NCBI RefSeq assembly: GCF_030272615.1 | Contig: NC_081410.1 | Coordinates: forward strand, 126,597,140-126,655,139 | Source of the DNA: Cryptomeria japonica | Taxonomy: Eukaryota; Streptophyta; Pinopsida; Cupressales; Cupressaceae | Direction of reading: 5' to 3' | DNA length: 58,000 nt | In this document: positions 45,418-56,965 of the stretch, in pieces | Layout: each line of letters begins with the position of its first letter | Position numbering within the stretch: position 1 is the first letter of the stretch | Program-made: the position numbers and the translations under genes | The notes under the pieces: generated by a model | Told to the model about the DNA's origin: nothing | Databases searched by the model: none | The model's input: the letters and a program-made list of their open reading frames with translations, nothing else

Positions 45418-45425
45418 TATAAATA
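45418..45425 (+). promoter_or_regulatory. TATA box of the E4 left LTR
   Basis: TATAAATAACCCC occurs at the same place in both LTRs (see 49208) despite surrounding substitutions, so it is the likely core promoter. Confidence 0.65.
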
Positions 45426-46652
45426 ACCCCATTTTGGTTGAGGTTGGGCTATTGGCATTGCATGTGGTGATTAGAGGAAGAAATCAATAAAATTTGAAGG
45501 TTTTCTCTGCAATTGTTTAGAAAATTTGCTGTTGTTTTTGTCATAACTTTTTTGTTCGTATAGATCAGAATGTAAAGCTAGAATTTTTAGAAACATATGT
45601 GAACTAACTTTCATTAAAGATATATTTTGTAATATTTGGTTGAGTTTTGTGCATTTGGTGAACTTTTTTCTAAAATCTATCTTGAAACCCTACTTCCAAG
45701 GGTTTGATCAAAGAAATGTAAAAATCTCTCCATTCCATTGAGGGATATTAATGAAACTTAGTGGAATGGTAGGGATAGGTCTTGTACAGATGAGTTTTTC
45801 TTTATTTTTGTAGGGACCAAGGTTGGATGCATCTTTGGAGCAATGAATGCCTAACATCTTCGTGTGTTACGCCAAGTAAGCATAGAAGTGAGGGTTGAAG
45901 TAGGTTTGAGACAAATTTGAATATTTTGAGAACTTAAAATTGGTGGAATTGATGATTTGGAGCCATAATATAATTTTTGGATCCATTGGTTTGTTATTTT
46001 CATAAGTTTTTGAGGTACCTCCTTTGTAAAAGTGACCTAAATAGGCATATTTGGGACTAGGACCAGTTCATTTTTGAGACATACCTTACAAAGAAACCAT
46101 ATCCCATTTTGATATATGTTTTATAAAGTTAAAATGGGCATCTAAATAAAGTTTCATTTTTGGGATATCAATTCTTATTTGAAAGTTATGGCCAAAATAC
46201 ACGTGTTGCTGCTCTATTTAGGCCTCTGAACAGAATTACCAATCAATAATTGAGCCCTATTTTCCAAAACAACCTACATCAGTTTTGACATATGTTGTGT
46301 AAATATAAAAAGGGTGTCTGAAAATGTTTACTTTTTTTATTTGTGATCAAGGGATTGTAAGTTATTTCCAAAATACCCTTAGAGTAGGGCTAGTAGAGTA
46401 TAGGAGCCATTACAAGGCAACCCTCATAAGGAAGTGTTTTGGGACTTAACACTTGCACATGGAGAGTTTATTTTATGTCCAAAAATGTTTGATAATCCTT
46501 CCCCAAGGTTCCTTGGTAATTTTTTGAAGTTATGCTAAGTTTAGTACAAACCGGGTTGATGGAGTATTGCCTAGTGAATGGATGAATGGGTGTGTTTTGC
46601 CTTGATATTTGGTTTGTGATTTGTTGATCCACCTAGGTCCTTTGCATCAAAG

Positions 46653-46664
46653 TGGTATCTGAGA
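46653..46664 (+). promoter_or_regulatory. Primer-binding site of E4
   Basis: TGGTATCTGAGA lies three bases after the left LTR. It resembles TGGTATCAGAGC (tRNA-iMet) with two mismatches. Confidence 0.8.
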
Positions 46665-46722
46665 ATAAGGAAGTATATCCTTGAAGGTGGAATTATAAGT
46701 TTGAGAGAAGTGTGAAGACAAG

Positions 46723-48520
46723 ATGCCTCCAAAGAGTGCCATTGCAAGAGAGGTTATTGAACTCAAAGAAAACCATGCTTGGGAGTTGAGGGAATTGGAA
46801 GAAAGGATGGCTGCTAGAATAGAAGCCTTGGAAGCCAACCAAAGGAGGGATGAAGTCATAGGGGATGTGAGTGACCAAGAGGAAGAAGGAGAAGCCCAAG
46901 GGGATCAAGAGGAGTAAGTAGACCTTGAAGAAGAGAGGATGGCTAGGCTTTCAAAGGAAGTCAAGAGTGAAAGTCATAAGACTAAGGTAGACTTACCCAT
47001 GTATGGAGGGAAGTTAGATGGAGAAGAGCTCTTGGATTGGATAGGGGCCATGGAAAATAATTTTGATTGTGAGGACATACAAGAGGACCAAAAGGTGAAG
47101 ATATAAAAGTTAAAGTTGAAGGGACATGCATTTCTTTGGTGGGAATTTATGCAAACTAAGAGGAGAAAGAGAGGGAAAACCAAGATAACTTCTTGGGACA
47201 GAATGGTGGCAAAACTGAAAGGTAAATTCATCCCTACTGATTATAGTGTTCATATGTTCAAGAGGTTGCAAAACCTTAAGAAAAAGGAACTAGATGTGCA
47301 AGCCTACACTGAAGAGTTCTACAAACTGAGTATAAGGACAAAGCATGAAGAAAATGAAGAGGAGATGGTGGCAAGGTACCTCAATGGCTTGAGATATAAC
47401 ATCCAAGATGAACTTAGTATCTCCACACCTATAATAGTAGAAGAGTGCTACAAGTTGGCCATGAAGGCTGAGGAGAAGTTGAAGATGAGGCAAGAGAAGG
47501 CTACCAGAGGAAGATGTAGCAGTCAAAGGGAAAGAGGTACCTTTTCTACATCAAAACAGTCCAATCAAGGACAAGAAGATGCTGATAAGTGTAAAGAACA
47601 AGAGTCTTAACCTAGAGGTGGATGGAGAGGTGGAAGAACAAATGCAAGGGGTAGAAATATGGGTCAAGGAAGTGGATCCAATGTGTTTTCAGGAAGATGC
47701 TATACCTATGGTGAGTTTGGACATCCATCCTTTAAGTGTCCTGATAAGTTTGGTGCTACTTCTAGTGGTAGTGAAAGAAGAGGCGAGAAGAGAGTTCAAA
47801 TTGTGCAAGAAGAGGATGAAGGAAGTGTCAATTCTCCAATTTCGGGATATGAACCAGAAGTTGGTGAAGCATTGATGATGCAAAGACAAATTTTGAGAGC
47901 CTCCAAGGAGAAGGAACCAATGCAAAGGAGAAGTCTTTTCAAGACCACCTACAAGAGAAAAGGTAAAGTGTGTAAGTTGGTAATTGATTCAGGATCTACT
48001 GATAACATAGTGTCAAAAGAAATGGTTGATAAGTTAGGATTAGTGAAGGTGCCACATGAGACACCCTATAAGGTCTCATGGTTGAATGATGACCAGTGAC
48101 TTCTAGTTAATGAGAAGGCTCTAGTTGATTTTCAAATTGGAAGGTATAGAGACAAGGTGCGTTGTGATGTTCTACCAATGCAATGTTGCCATTTGTTGCT
48201 TGGAAGGCCATGACAGTTTGACAAACATGCTATGTATGATGGAAGGGCTAATACCTATCAAAATGAAAATTAAGGAGACTCTTTTACTTTACTTCCATTG
48301 AAAGAGGTTACATAAGATCAGAAAAGGGCAGCAAATGTAATCATGTTGGGTAGAAAGGAGTTTGTGAAGGTGATTGAGAAGGAATCAAGCCAAGTTGTAG
48401 CCATTTCAAGGCTTGAATGCACTAGGGCAACAGGGTTAGATGATGGTATACTCATTAGGGCAGTATTTTGTCCATTTTGGGAGGATAAGAATAATACACT
48501 AGTTGAGTTTGCATGCACAT
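46723..48520 (+). pseudogene. gag: Gag-protease frame of E4
   Basis: ATG at 46723, 59 bases past the primer site. One frame runs throughout, broken by stops at about 46915, 47105, 47608 and 48097. Order: acidic coiled coil, then VDLPMYGGKLDGEELLDWI (capsid start), KLKGHAFLWWE, a Gag helix region with FKRLQNLKKKELDVQAYTEEF, then a knuckle CYTYGEFGHPSFKC (47698-47739; second Cys changed to Tyr), then protease with LVIDSGSTDNIV (DSGS at 47986-47997) and, after a stop, CDVLPMQCCHLLLGRP. The stop after GRP is TGA where relatives have Trp, suggesting TGG to TGA. Gag assembles particles and the protease would cut it. No RT follows. Confidence 0.85.
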
Positions 48521-48755
48521 AGGTTCTGGTCCAAGGTTGAAGGATTGAAGCTGACAAGGAAAGGGTGCAAGTGCAAGTACCAAGTAACACCTATAGGTGT
48601 GAACCATAGTTGGGAATGGTTTCTAACCCCATTATATCTAATATGTGTTTGTATGTTGGTTTCTATCATTTTGGTCCAGGTGTTCAAGGAGTCCCATGGT
48701 AGCATGGAGTTGGATGGCACTCATGGGATATGAGTTTTCCCTTAGGGGGGGTGTA
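48521..48755 (+). other. 3' untranslated segment and polypurine tract of E4
   Basis: Stops occur in every frame and there is no pol motif, so pol was deleted before this point. AGGGGGGG at 48744-48751 lies four bases before the right LTR and is the likely polypurine tract. Confidence 0.7.
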
Positions 48756-50449
48756 TGGTGCAGGAGCACCTAGTTGGCCATATGCTTCTTTTTGGCCATC
48801 ATGAGTTATTTTCAAGTTTTATGCTATATCAAGTGGTAATAACACCCTACAAACCATTCTATGTCATCTCATATCATTTGTAGTCATCTCATATCAAATT
48901 GTAAGGCCTTGGTGCCATGGGAGTCATATAGTTGTATTGGGTCCTAATAGGGTCAAAGTTGGTCAAACTTAGTCAAATGTATCCACACAAGTGGAAATGG
49001 TGTAATCAGTGCTCTAGGGTCTATTTTTATGTGTTTTGAAGGTATTTGTGAATTTTTGAGTTAATATGTTGAGTAGAAAAAAAAAAAAAAATTGTCAAAA
49101 GATGAAAAGTTGCTTAGCAACGTTTACATCTTTTTAATGAAAAGTTGTTTCCAATGGTTACCCCTTTCACAAAACAATCAAGGGTAGTTTTTTTGGGTCC
49201 AAAAAATTATAAATAACCCCATCTTGGTTGAGGTTGGGTTGTTGGCATTGTATGTGGTGATTGGAGGAAGAAATCAATAAAATTTGAAGGTTTTCTCTGT
49301 AATTTTCCATAAATTTTGCTGCTATTTTGGTAATAACTTCTCTTTCCATACAGATAAAAATGTAAGGCTAGATTTTTTGGAAATCTATGTGAACTACCTT
49401 TCATTCAAGACTGATTTTGTGAGATTTGGTTGAGTTTTGTGCATTTGGTGAATGTTTTTCTAAAATTTGTCCTGAAACCCTACTTCCAAGGGTTTGATCA
49501 AAGAAATGTAAAAATATCTCCATTCCACTAAGGGATATTAATGAAAATATGTGTAATGATAGGGATATGTATTGTACAAATGATTTTTTCTTCATTTTTT
49601 TAGGGACCAAGGTTGGTTGCATCTTTGGAGCAATGAATGCCTAACATCTTCATGTGTTAGGCCAAGTAACCATGGAAGTGCGGGTTGAAGTAGGTCTAAG
49701 ACAAATTTGAATGTTTAGGAATTTAAAATTTGTGGAATTGATGGGTTGGAGACATAATACAAGTAGTGGATCCATTGGTTTGTTATTTTCATAAGTTTTT
49801 GAGGTACCTTCTTTGTAAAAGTGACCTAATTAGGCCTATTTGGGACTAGGACCAGTCCATTTTTTAGAAATATATTCCAAAGAAACCATATCCCCTTTTT
49901 ATATATGTTTTATAAAGTCAAAATTTGTATCTAAATAAAGTTTCTTTTTTGGGATATCGATTCTTATTTGAAAGTTATGGCCAAAATACACATGTTGCTG
50001 CTCTAATTTGACCTGGGGACAGAATTACCAGTCAATAATTGAGCCCTATGTTCCAAAAAAACCTATAGGGTTTTTGAAATATGATATTTAAATTTGAAAA
50101 GGGTATCTGAAAAGGTTTACTTTTTGTTTCTGTGATCAAGGGATTGTATGTTATTGCGAAAATAACCTCAATGTAGGGCTAGTAGAGTATAGGAGCCATT
50201 ACAAGGCAACCCTCATAAGGAAGTGTTTTGGGACTTAAACCTTGCACATGGAGAGTTTATTTTATGCAAAAAAGGTTTGATAAGCCTACCCCAAGTTTCC
50301 TTGGTTTTTTTGTGAAAATATGCTAAGTTTGGTACAAACCAGGTTGAGGGAGTATTGCCTAGTGAATGGATGTGTTTTGCCTTGAGCCTTTGAAACTTGC
50401 CTTGATATTTGGTTTGTTATTTTTTGATCCACATAGGTACTATACATCA
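48756..50449 (+). repeat. Right LTR of E4
   Basis: TGGTGCAGGAGCACC to TATACATCA, 1,694 bp, uninterrupted. It matches the two halves of the left LTR. Palindrome GTTGCTTAGCAAC at 49109-49121. Confidence 0.9.
49208..49215 (+). promoter_or_regulatory. TATA box of the E4 right LTR
   Basis: TATAAATAACCCC, the counterpart of 45418. Confidence 0.6.
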
Positions 50450-51195
50450 CTTTATCTTACCATTGGTGCCTAAATATCCAGATTCATCCTTTATCATATC
50501 ATCTGTCATTATGACATCCCCTCCATCATCATTATTGACAATGGTACCCCCTTCAGGAAAAAATATGTAAAAGAACTTTGTTACACATACCATATCCAAC
50601 ATTGGTGGTCCACCCCATATTACCCCCAAGGAAATGACCAAGTTGAGGCAACTAGTAAAACCCTCCTTAAAATCCTCAAGAAGGTTGTCAGTGATATTGG
50701 TCATGATTGACACCTCCTCCTAATCCCACCCTTTGGGCATATCGTACTAGCATCCGTACCGCTTCCAATGTTACTCCATACTCTTGTATGGTGTTGATGC
50801 AGTGTTTCCCATTATGATTGAATTCACATCCGTACATGTGTCACTCAATCATTTGGTCACTGATAAAGATTGCCATATGACACAACTCACACAGTTGGAT
50901 TTGTTAGATGAAAGGAAACAAAAATGTTATGTTCATTTGTTGGTTTATAAGAATAGGCTTAAGAGGAGCAAAAATAAGAAAATTAGGTCCTATTAGTTTT
51001 AGGTGGGCAATCTAGTTCTTAAAGAGAATCTGAAAGTATAACAAGATTATGAGAAGAAAGACAAATATGAACAAAATTGGCTTGGTCCTTATGTCATTAC
51101 AACAAAATATGGTTTAGGATCATATCAGTTGTCCACTCCAAAAGGGTAACCTTTGAGTGATTCTTTCAACATCATTCATCTAAAGAGGTTCAATG
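50450..51195 (+). pseudogene. pol: Integrase C-terminal part of E3, resumed after E4
   Basis: IIIDNGTPF (catalytic Asp codon at 50537-50539), then HWWSTPYYPQGNDQVEATSK with the catalytic Glu, then after a frameshift YGVDAVFPIMIEF and, at about 51060-51190, EQNWLGPYVITTKYG and SDSFNIIHLKRF, the C-terminal end typical of Tat polyproteins. Together with 43150-43726 it covers a complete integrase, now broken by E4, frameshifts and stops. Confidence 0.85.
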
Positions 51196-53041
51196 CCTAA
51201 ATCATAGCAGTGTACCCCATACTTCAAAAACTTGAAAAATACAAAAAAATTAAAAAATCAATAAAAAAATTAAAGAAAAATAATTCAACCTATGGTGAAA
51301 ACCACCATTGGTGGTGCCTTGGATAGGTACATGTGGTGAAAACCTAGAAACAAGCACCATGTATAAGGGGCCTTATCATTATCCTTTAGGTCCCCGCTTC
51401 ATTTCCATCCATCTTGCATCTCACTTTCATCTGTTTGCCTCCATATCCAATCCATATTTGGTCATCTATTGAATGGTAGAATGCTCATTCATCCTCACTA
51501 TTTCTATCTGTAAATGTTATCTAGGTGTTTTATTAATCATTCATGCATAGTAACATTTTCCTACTATACCACTTCTCGAGCTATGTATAATTGATTGTAT
51601 ATATTGGCCAGTCTAGTGATCATGTACTTCTCAGTTAGTCATGTTTTTGTCTAGAGTTCATCTATATGTATGTATCTTTGGGTTTCATATTTCACGTCAG
51701 TCGGTCATGTGTCATCTGGATCATGGCCCTTTCTTAGCTGGTGCTTCAACATTTGGTCTTTTTTCTCTTGGTCATCTCTAGCCATATCCATTTTAGGTAA
51801 TCTTTTCATCTTTGGTGTTTGCAAGATGTATCCTTCCTCACATTAGACCATTGAATCACCATCTGTCATTCAGTCTTTGATAAAACATATTTGAGACACG
51901 TATTACTTATTTCAATTTTGTGGGCCTTTTATCCATCTAGGTCTTTTGAGTTTCTTAGTGGCGCCTTCTTATCATCACCATGATCCTTTATATCATGGTG
52001 TGCAATTATGGGTAACACTAGGGCTTACGCATGTTTGTAAGTTATGTTCCTTGTTATTCCCTAATGAGACCTTGGTTGTCTCATGTTATACTGGATCATA
52101 CCTCTTGGTTGTGGTTGTTTTGACCTCATCCCCCTCAAGATTCTTTATAATCATTTGAGAGGTTTGAATAAGCTTTTTTGTCTATTGAGTCAGTCCATGC
52201 ATTGCTTGTAAAGGGCACCATGGTTCTTTATAATCTTGGGACATCATAGTTAGTGCTAAATTAAAATAATTGCTCACTACATGGCAATTCCTTTTTAAGG
52301 TGCTTCTACTCAAGCTTTATCCTTACATTATTCCCCCATCATCCCATCTTCTTATCATATTCCACATCCTCTTTCTCCAAAACTTTTTGACTAGGAGTGT
52401 GCACGTGTTTAAGTCTTTCATCTATCCTAGATAGGGTTATATTGCAAGTGACTTGTTGAGTTCATTGTATTCCTATCCATTTAGTGTTGCATTTAATGTG
52501 CATTCATTATCCAGTCATTTAGGGTTGCTTTTAAATTTCTTTCATTTCATTCATTATTAATCTTGCATTTAGTATGCATTCATTATCATTCACTTCATTT
52601 AAATGTGTCTTTCTTAGGTTCATTATCATTCACTTCATTTAAATGTGCCTTTATTAGGTTCATTTCATTCACTTTTAGTCTTGCATTCATTATCATTCAC
52701 TTCCTTTAAGTGTGCCTTCATTAGTTTCATTTCATTCATTATTAATCTTGAATTTAGTGTATGTTATTTTAAGTTCATCCATTTAGGGGACATAATATAG
52801 ACTTGTTATTCTATGTTATTTTAGGTTCATTTTATCCTTTTTCAATTAGGTCTTATTAATCTTATGGAATTGCATTTAGGTGCATTATTAGAGTATGATA
52901 CAATATAATCATCATGCATAAAACATAATAAATCATGCATAAATAATTATCCACACAGGTCATCCATAACATGTACATTGCATCATAACATCCATATGGC
53001 ATCATAAGCAACATGTCATACATAGAAAATAGGTCAATGTT
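51196..53041 (+). other. 3' tail of E3, no right LTR found
   Basis: After the last pol codons come A-rich sequence, paired GGTGAAAACC words (51292 and 51331), then T-rich DNA with tandem repeats up to the E5 LTR. I see no copy of 29393-30379. The open frame at 51946-52158 has no recognisable domain. Confidence 0.45.
52500..52770 (+). repeat. Degenerate 40-bp-class tandem repeats
   Basis: CATTATCATTCACTTC-TTTAA-TGTG-CTT words recur at about 52582, 52623 and 52690 with CATTTCATTCAT spacers. Tandem repeats between pol and the 3' LTR are common in Ogre/Tat elements. Confidence 0.7.
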
Positions 53042-54298
53042 TGTTAGCAGCAACCAAGAAGGAAAATTGAGAAGGGGGGGGGGGGTGAATTAGTTTACAA
53101 TGGATTAAAACAATTAAAGCACAATCTCAGATCTAAACAACAACTGAAAGAAGAAAGATAAGAACAATGAAACCACAACACATAACACCAAGATTTTGAC
53201 GTGGAAAACCTAGTTAAGGGAAAAACCACGATGGGAACTTAACCATAATAAGATAATACTCTGTAGTAGTATGTGAAAATATTACAATAGGGAATGCACG
53301 TGCATTTAGGCACACTACCTAGAGCTCAGTACTCAAAATAAGATAACCTAGAAGGCTCCATCGCTCAGGGAAAATTCACTACCTTACAATAAGATTCGAA
53401 CTACAATCCAGATTACATGAGCTGCAAATATAGCATCTGCTAATGCCTGATGACAGTTCCAGTTAAGCACATTTGTCTACCTTGCAACAATCTTTGCTCA
53501 ACACACCACACCAAAGCATAAATTATCTTAAGCACCACATACACCACTCTTTGATAATGTAGACTTAACACCTATACCCAAATTACATGATTATACCACC
53601 TATTTATACAAATCATCAACCTTGACTACAAAGTTGGCTAAACCCTCAACTCACAATTACAAAATTACATCACACGATACATATGAGAACCAGTGGACCA
53701 ATATAATGATATACATGACATAATATGGACCTAAATCAAATCTCCAGACATGCATCACCACCGTAAATCATGCCAAGATCAATCACAATATGCTACACCA
53801 CCAAGAATACCGCATAACACAAAGAAAATCACCAGATCAACAAATCACCAAGAAAATACACAATAATCAATGAGGATCATCAAGACAAATAGGACACGAT
53901 CAAGAAACACAAACAAGCAAATTAGAACCACCCGCAATAGCAGCACCAACACCACTTATGCAAATCTTCATCGATCAACACGCTAACTCACAGGAATACT
54001 CAATAGCAACAATTCGGACAAGAAAGATATGATCATACCAGAGCTCACCAGAGAAAATACCAAACTTTACCAACCACTGCACAGAAAGACTGAACTATAA
54101 ACTGGATCAAATAATATGTTCAAGCAATCTCCTAGATCACTGAAACCAATAAGGAATAAAGTATTTTGACATCCCAAATAGATAAACCATCCATAGTAGC
54201 TCAATATAATCACCAAAACACCAAGCAACTCATTTGCAACACTGAAATATGTTGACATCAATGACAACAACATATCCTAGTAGCAACAATATCCAACA
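53042..54298 (-). repeat. 3' LTR of E5
   Basis: TGTTAGCAGCAACC to ATATCCAACA, 1,257 bp on the plus strand. It has a 12-G run at 53074-53085 followed by TGAATTAG, as in E1 and E2. TATTTATA at 53601-53608 reads TATAAATA on the coding strand. GTTGACATCAATGACAAC near 54251 corresponds to the LTR start of relatives. The partner LTR is outside the window. Confidence 0.85.
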
Positions 54299-54300
54299 AT

Positions 54301-54455
54301 CTCCCCCTTTGGCATTGATGGCAACATATGAATGTGAAAAACAATCAATTCAAATGAATGAATTATCACCAACAAACTCCCCCTAAGCTCCCCCTAAGAT
54401 CGTGCACAAAGCTCTAAAGATAAAGCAGTTTTTCACATGACTCTCTCCCCCTTTG
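54301..54455 (-). promoter_or_regulatory. Clustered polypurine tracts of E5
   Basis: CTCCCCCTTTG at 54301-54311 and 54445-54455, and CTCCCCCTAAG at 54377-54387 and 54388-54398. The first lies two bases from the LTR. Same arrangement as in E1. Confidence 0.85.
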
Positions 54456-54661
54456 ACAATAATGCCAAAGACAAAATACAAATTATGCTCTCTTTCCCAA
54501 AAATCATCTTCTAAGAAGGGCAATCTCCTCCTTAGGATAAACCCACAACTGAAAATCTAAACTGCACACTAACTACTTCGGTTGAGTAGCATCACTAACT
54601 CGTCAACTCGGATAAAGAGATAAGGCTCTGAAATCGACCAGATTGACGCAACTCTATGCAC

Positions 54662-55696
54662 TTAGTTCTCAACAGGAGGGGCAAAGACCCCTAACTTGTC
54701 TCTCAAATAGACAAATATATCTGCAGGCAAAGGATTAGTGAAAACATCTGCAATTTGACCCATTGTAGATACATATTCCAATCTGACTTCCTCGTCACTA
54801 ATTTTCTCCCTCAAGAAATGATACTTTATAGACACAAGCTTTGCTTTAGAATGCAACACCAGATTATTTGAAATATTGATAGCACTTGAATTGTCACAAT
54901 ATATAACAATAGGATCATCATAAATAACTCTAATATCCTTCAACATCTGCTTCATCCAGACTACTTGAGTATAGTTACTAGCAGCAACAATGTATTCAAC
55001 TTCAGTAGTAGATAAAGATACAACATCTTGTTTCTTACTGGACCATGAAATCAATTTCTTTCCCAAAAAGAATGCTCCACCAATAGTCCTTTTCGGGTCA
55101 TCAATGTCACCAACCCAATCAGCATTAGTGTAAGCACACAATAGGAAATCATCATTCTTTGGATACCATAGGCCATAGTCAACAATTCCCTTCAAGTATA
55201 TGAAAGTCCTCTTCATAGCAGTAACATGAGTTTCTTTAGGATCTACTTCAAATCTAGCACAAAGACAAACAACATGCATAATGTCTAGTCTAGTTTCAGT
55301 TAAGTACAACAATCCACCAACCATAGATCTATACAAAGTCTGATTAAATTTCTGAGATTCATCACTCTTAGACAACTTGCATCCAGTCACCATAGGAGTT
55401 CCAACAGCCTTAGAATTAGCTAATCCAAACTTCTTCAACAGTTCTTTCACATACTTAGATTGAGAAATGAAAATACCTTTACCGGTCTGAGTAATATGCA
55501 GCCCTAAAAATAATTTCATTTCACCTATCATAGACATCTCAAATTCCTTTTGTATATCATTAGAAAACTTCATACTCAAATAATCATCATCGCCAAAAAT
55601 GATATCAACAAAGACTTCAATAATCAAAATGTTATCTTTCTCAACTTTGAAATATATATTACTATCAGCAGTACCTTTACAGAATCCCAATTTCAA
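54662..55696 (-). pseudogene. pol: RT C-terminal half and RNase H of E5
   Basis: An open frame of 344 codons. The RT part has TADSNIYFKVE, then VFVDIIFG at about 55596-55620 where YVDDIIFG is expected: one catalytic Asp is missing. It continues with GEMKLFLGLHI, FISQSKYVKELLKKF and GGLLYLTETRLDI. RNase H follows with AYTNADWVGD, IGGAFFLGKKLISW, LSTTEVEYI, CDNSSAINISNN and ADVFTNPLP, ending with GVFAPPVEN. It is the longest uninterrupted pol stretch in the window, yet the polymerase site is broken. Confidence 0.9.
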
Positions 55697-56246
55697 TAAA
55701 TACTTATCTAATCTAGAAGACTAGGCTCTAGGGGCTTGCTTCAGTCCATACAAATATTTCTTCAAATTTGCATACCATATCACCTTTATCAAATAGAGAA
55801 AATCCATCTAGTTTCTCAATGTAAACTTCCTCTCCCAAACCATCATTCAAAAAGGTTGACTTGATATCCATCTAATATACCTTAAAATTCTTATAAGCAA
55901 CATATGCAAGCAAAAACCTAACAACTTCAATTCTAGCTAGAGGAGTAGAAGTTTCTTCATAGTCAATAGCTTCCTTCTGAGAACATCCTTTACATACCAA
56001 TCTTTCTTTATTTCTAACAACTTCACTGGCTTCATTCAGTTTATTTAGGAACACCCATTTAGTACCAATCACATTCTTGTATTTAGGCCTCAGAACAAGC
56101 TCCCAAGTCTTATTCTTTTCAATATGATTCATCTCTTCTTCCATTGCTTTTAACCAATTTTCATCCTTACATGCTTTTGCAACATCCTTAGGCTCAATCT
56201 TTGAAATCAAACATATCTCTTCAGTATCAATCCTTCTCCTAGTCAT
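55697..56246 (-). pseudogene. pol: RT N-terminal half of E5
   Basis: From 56246: [57 protein letters not shown] and LLAYVAYKNFKVY. After a stop at 55872, a DIKSTFLN motif and a degraded GFS/KQ region lead with frameshifts into the downstream frame (the distance to 55696 is not a multiple of three). Confidence 0.85.
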
Positions 56247-56965
56247 TACACCTTTATTTTTGTCAACAATAATCTAATTTTTTGAATGATTCAATATAAC
56301 ATACCTCGATGTCTTTTGATTGTTTCGATTTTTAGGTTCTTGCATTTCTTCACTGGTAGCAGCAATATATGGATTACCTCTCTACACCAAATCAGTCTGC
56401 TTCAAGATCTCTATCTGCACAGGCTTAGGAACAACATCTTCACCATCAAAATCATAACTGCATGCTCTGATATGTTTTCCAAGACACTCATCCACCTTCA
56501 TATTTACACTTTCAACCATCTTCTTCAATCTCTTATTGTAGCACTGGCTGGTAGGCCTTTCTCTTAGTAGAATATCCCAAGAAGATTTCTTCATCACATC
56601 TTGCATCAAACTTTCATATATCCTCATCTCTCTTGATATAACATTTACTTCCAAAAATTATGAAATATCTAACTGTAGGAACATGACCAAACCATTGCTT
56701 ATAAGGAGTCTTACCAGAATCACCTTTAACATACACTCAATTGAATGTGTAAACAATAGTAATAATAGCTTCTCTCTAGAAGACATGTGCAACATTTCCT
56801 TCAATCAGCATAGTCCTTGCAGCATCTAAGATAGTTCTATTCTTCCTTTCAACAAATCCATTCTACTAAGGGGTTCTAGGAGCAGATAATTGTCTTCTAA
56901 TTCCATTCCTCTCACAGAATGTATCAAACTCTCTTGATGTAAATTCTCCTCCGCTGTCATATCTG
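56247..56965 (-). pseudogene. pol: Integrase C-terminal part of E5, truncated
   Basis: From 56965 on the minus strand: YDSGGEFTSREF with the second catalytic Asp, NGIRRQLSAPRTP, FVERKNRTILDAARTM with the catalytic Glu, then FIIFGSKCYIKRDED. The frame at 56654-56382 carries the ending ERPTSQCYNKRLKKMVESVN, equivalent to the E1 segment near 4860. Stops interrupt it. The N-terminal half is cut off by E6. Confidence 0.82.

Larger units (their letters stand above)
43727..46649 (+). repeat. Left LTR of E4, interrupted
   Basis: TGGTGCAAGAGCACC to TTTGCATCA. Bases 43727-43845 and 45082-46649 match the right LTR continuously once the insertion at 43846-45081 is set aside, giving about 1.68 kb. It shares the GTTGCTTAGCAAC palindrome (45320-45332) with the right copy. 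Confidence 0.88.
43727..50449 (+). mobile_element. E4: Gag-protease-only Gypsy-like element (TR-GAG type)
   Basis: LTRs at 43727-46649 (with a nested solo LTR) and 48756-50449 are flanked by CTTTC (43722-43726) and CTTTA (50450-50454), a 4/5 match. A tRNA-iMet-type primer site and an AGGGGGGG polypurine tract are present. The 2.1 kb interior has Gag and protease only; RT, RNase H and integrase are missing. It sits inside the integrase gene of E3. In about 130 aligned LTR bases from 45114 and 48896 I counted about ten differences. Confidence 0.88.
29393..53041 (+). mobile_element. E3: decayed Tat/Ogre-type Ty3/Gypsy retrotransposon
   Basis: A left LTR (29393-30379), long leader, Gag, protease, RT, RNase H, a second archaeal-type RNase H and integrase occur in Gypsy order on the plus strand. 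The dual RNase H and the wording of RT and integrase are those of the Tat lineage. It is interrupted at 33377, 35990, about 38550 and 43727. Coding ends near 51190. A 3' tail with tandem repeats follows, but I find no right LTR before E5 begins at 53042, so the true right end is unknown. Confidence 0.8.
53042..56965 (-). mobile_element. E5: 3' part of a Sirevirus-type Copia element
   Basis: The 3' LTR, four polypurine tracts, RNase H, RT and the end of integrase lie in order on the minus strand and resemble E1 at lower identity. The integrase is cut at 56966 by E6; the rest (protease, Gag, 5' LTR) lies beyond the window if it survives. Nonsense codons, frameshifts and a damaged RT catalytic site show decay. 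Confidence 0.85.

Noticed and set aside
47290-47526. Minus-strand open frames across the E4 Gag (47290-47526, 47689-47925, 48318-48590)
   Set aside because: They are antisense shadows of the Gag-protease frame, which has recognisable domains on the plus strand.
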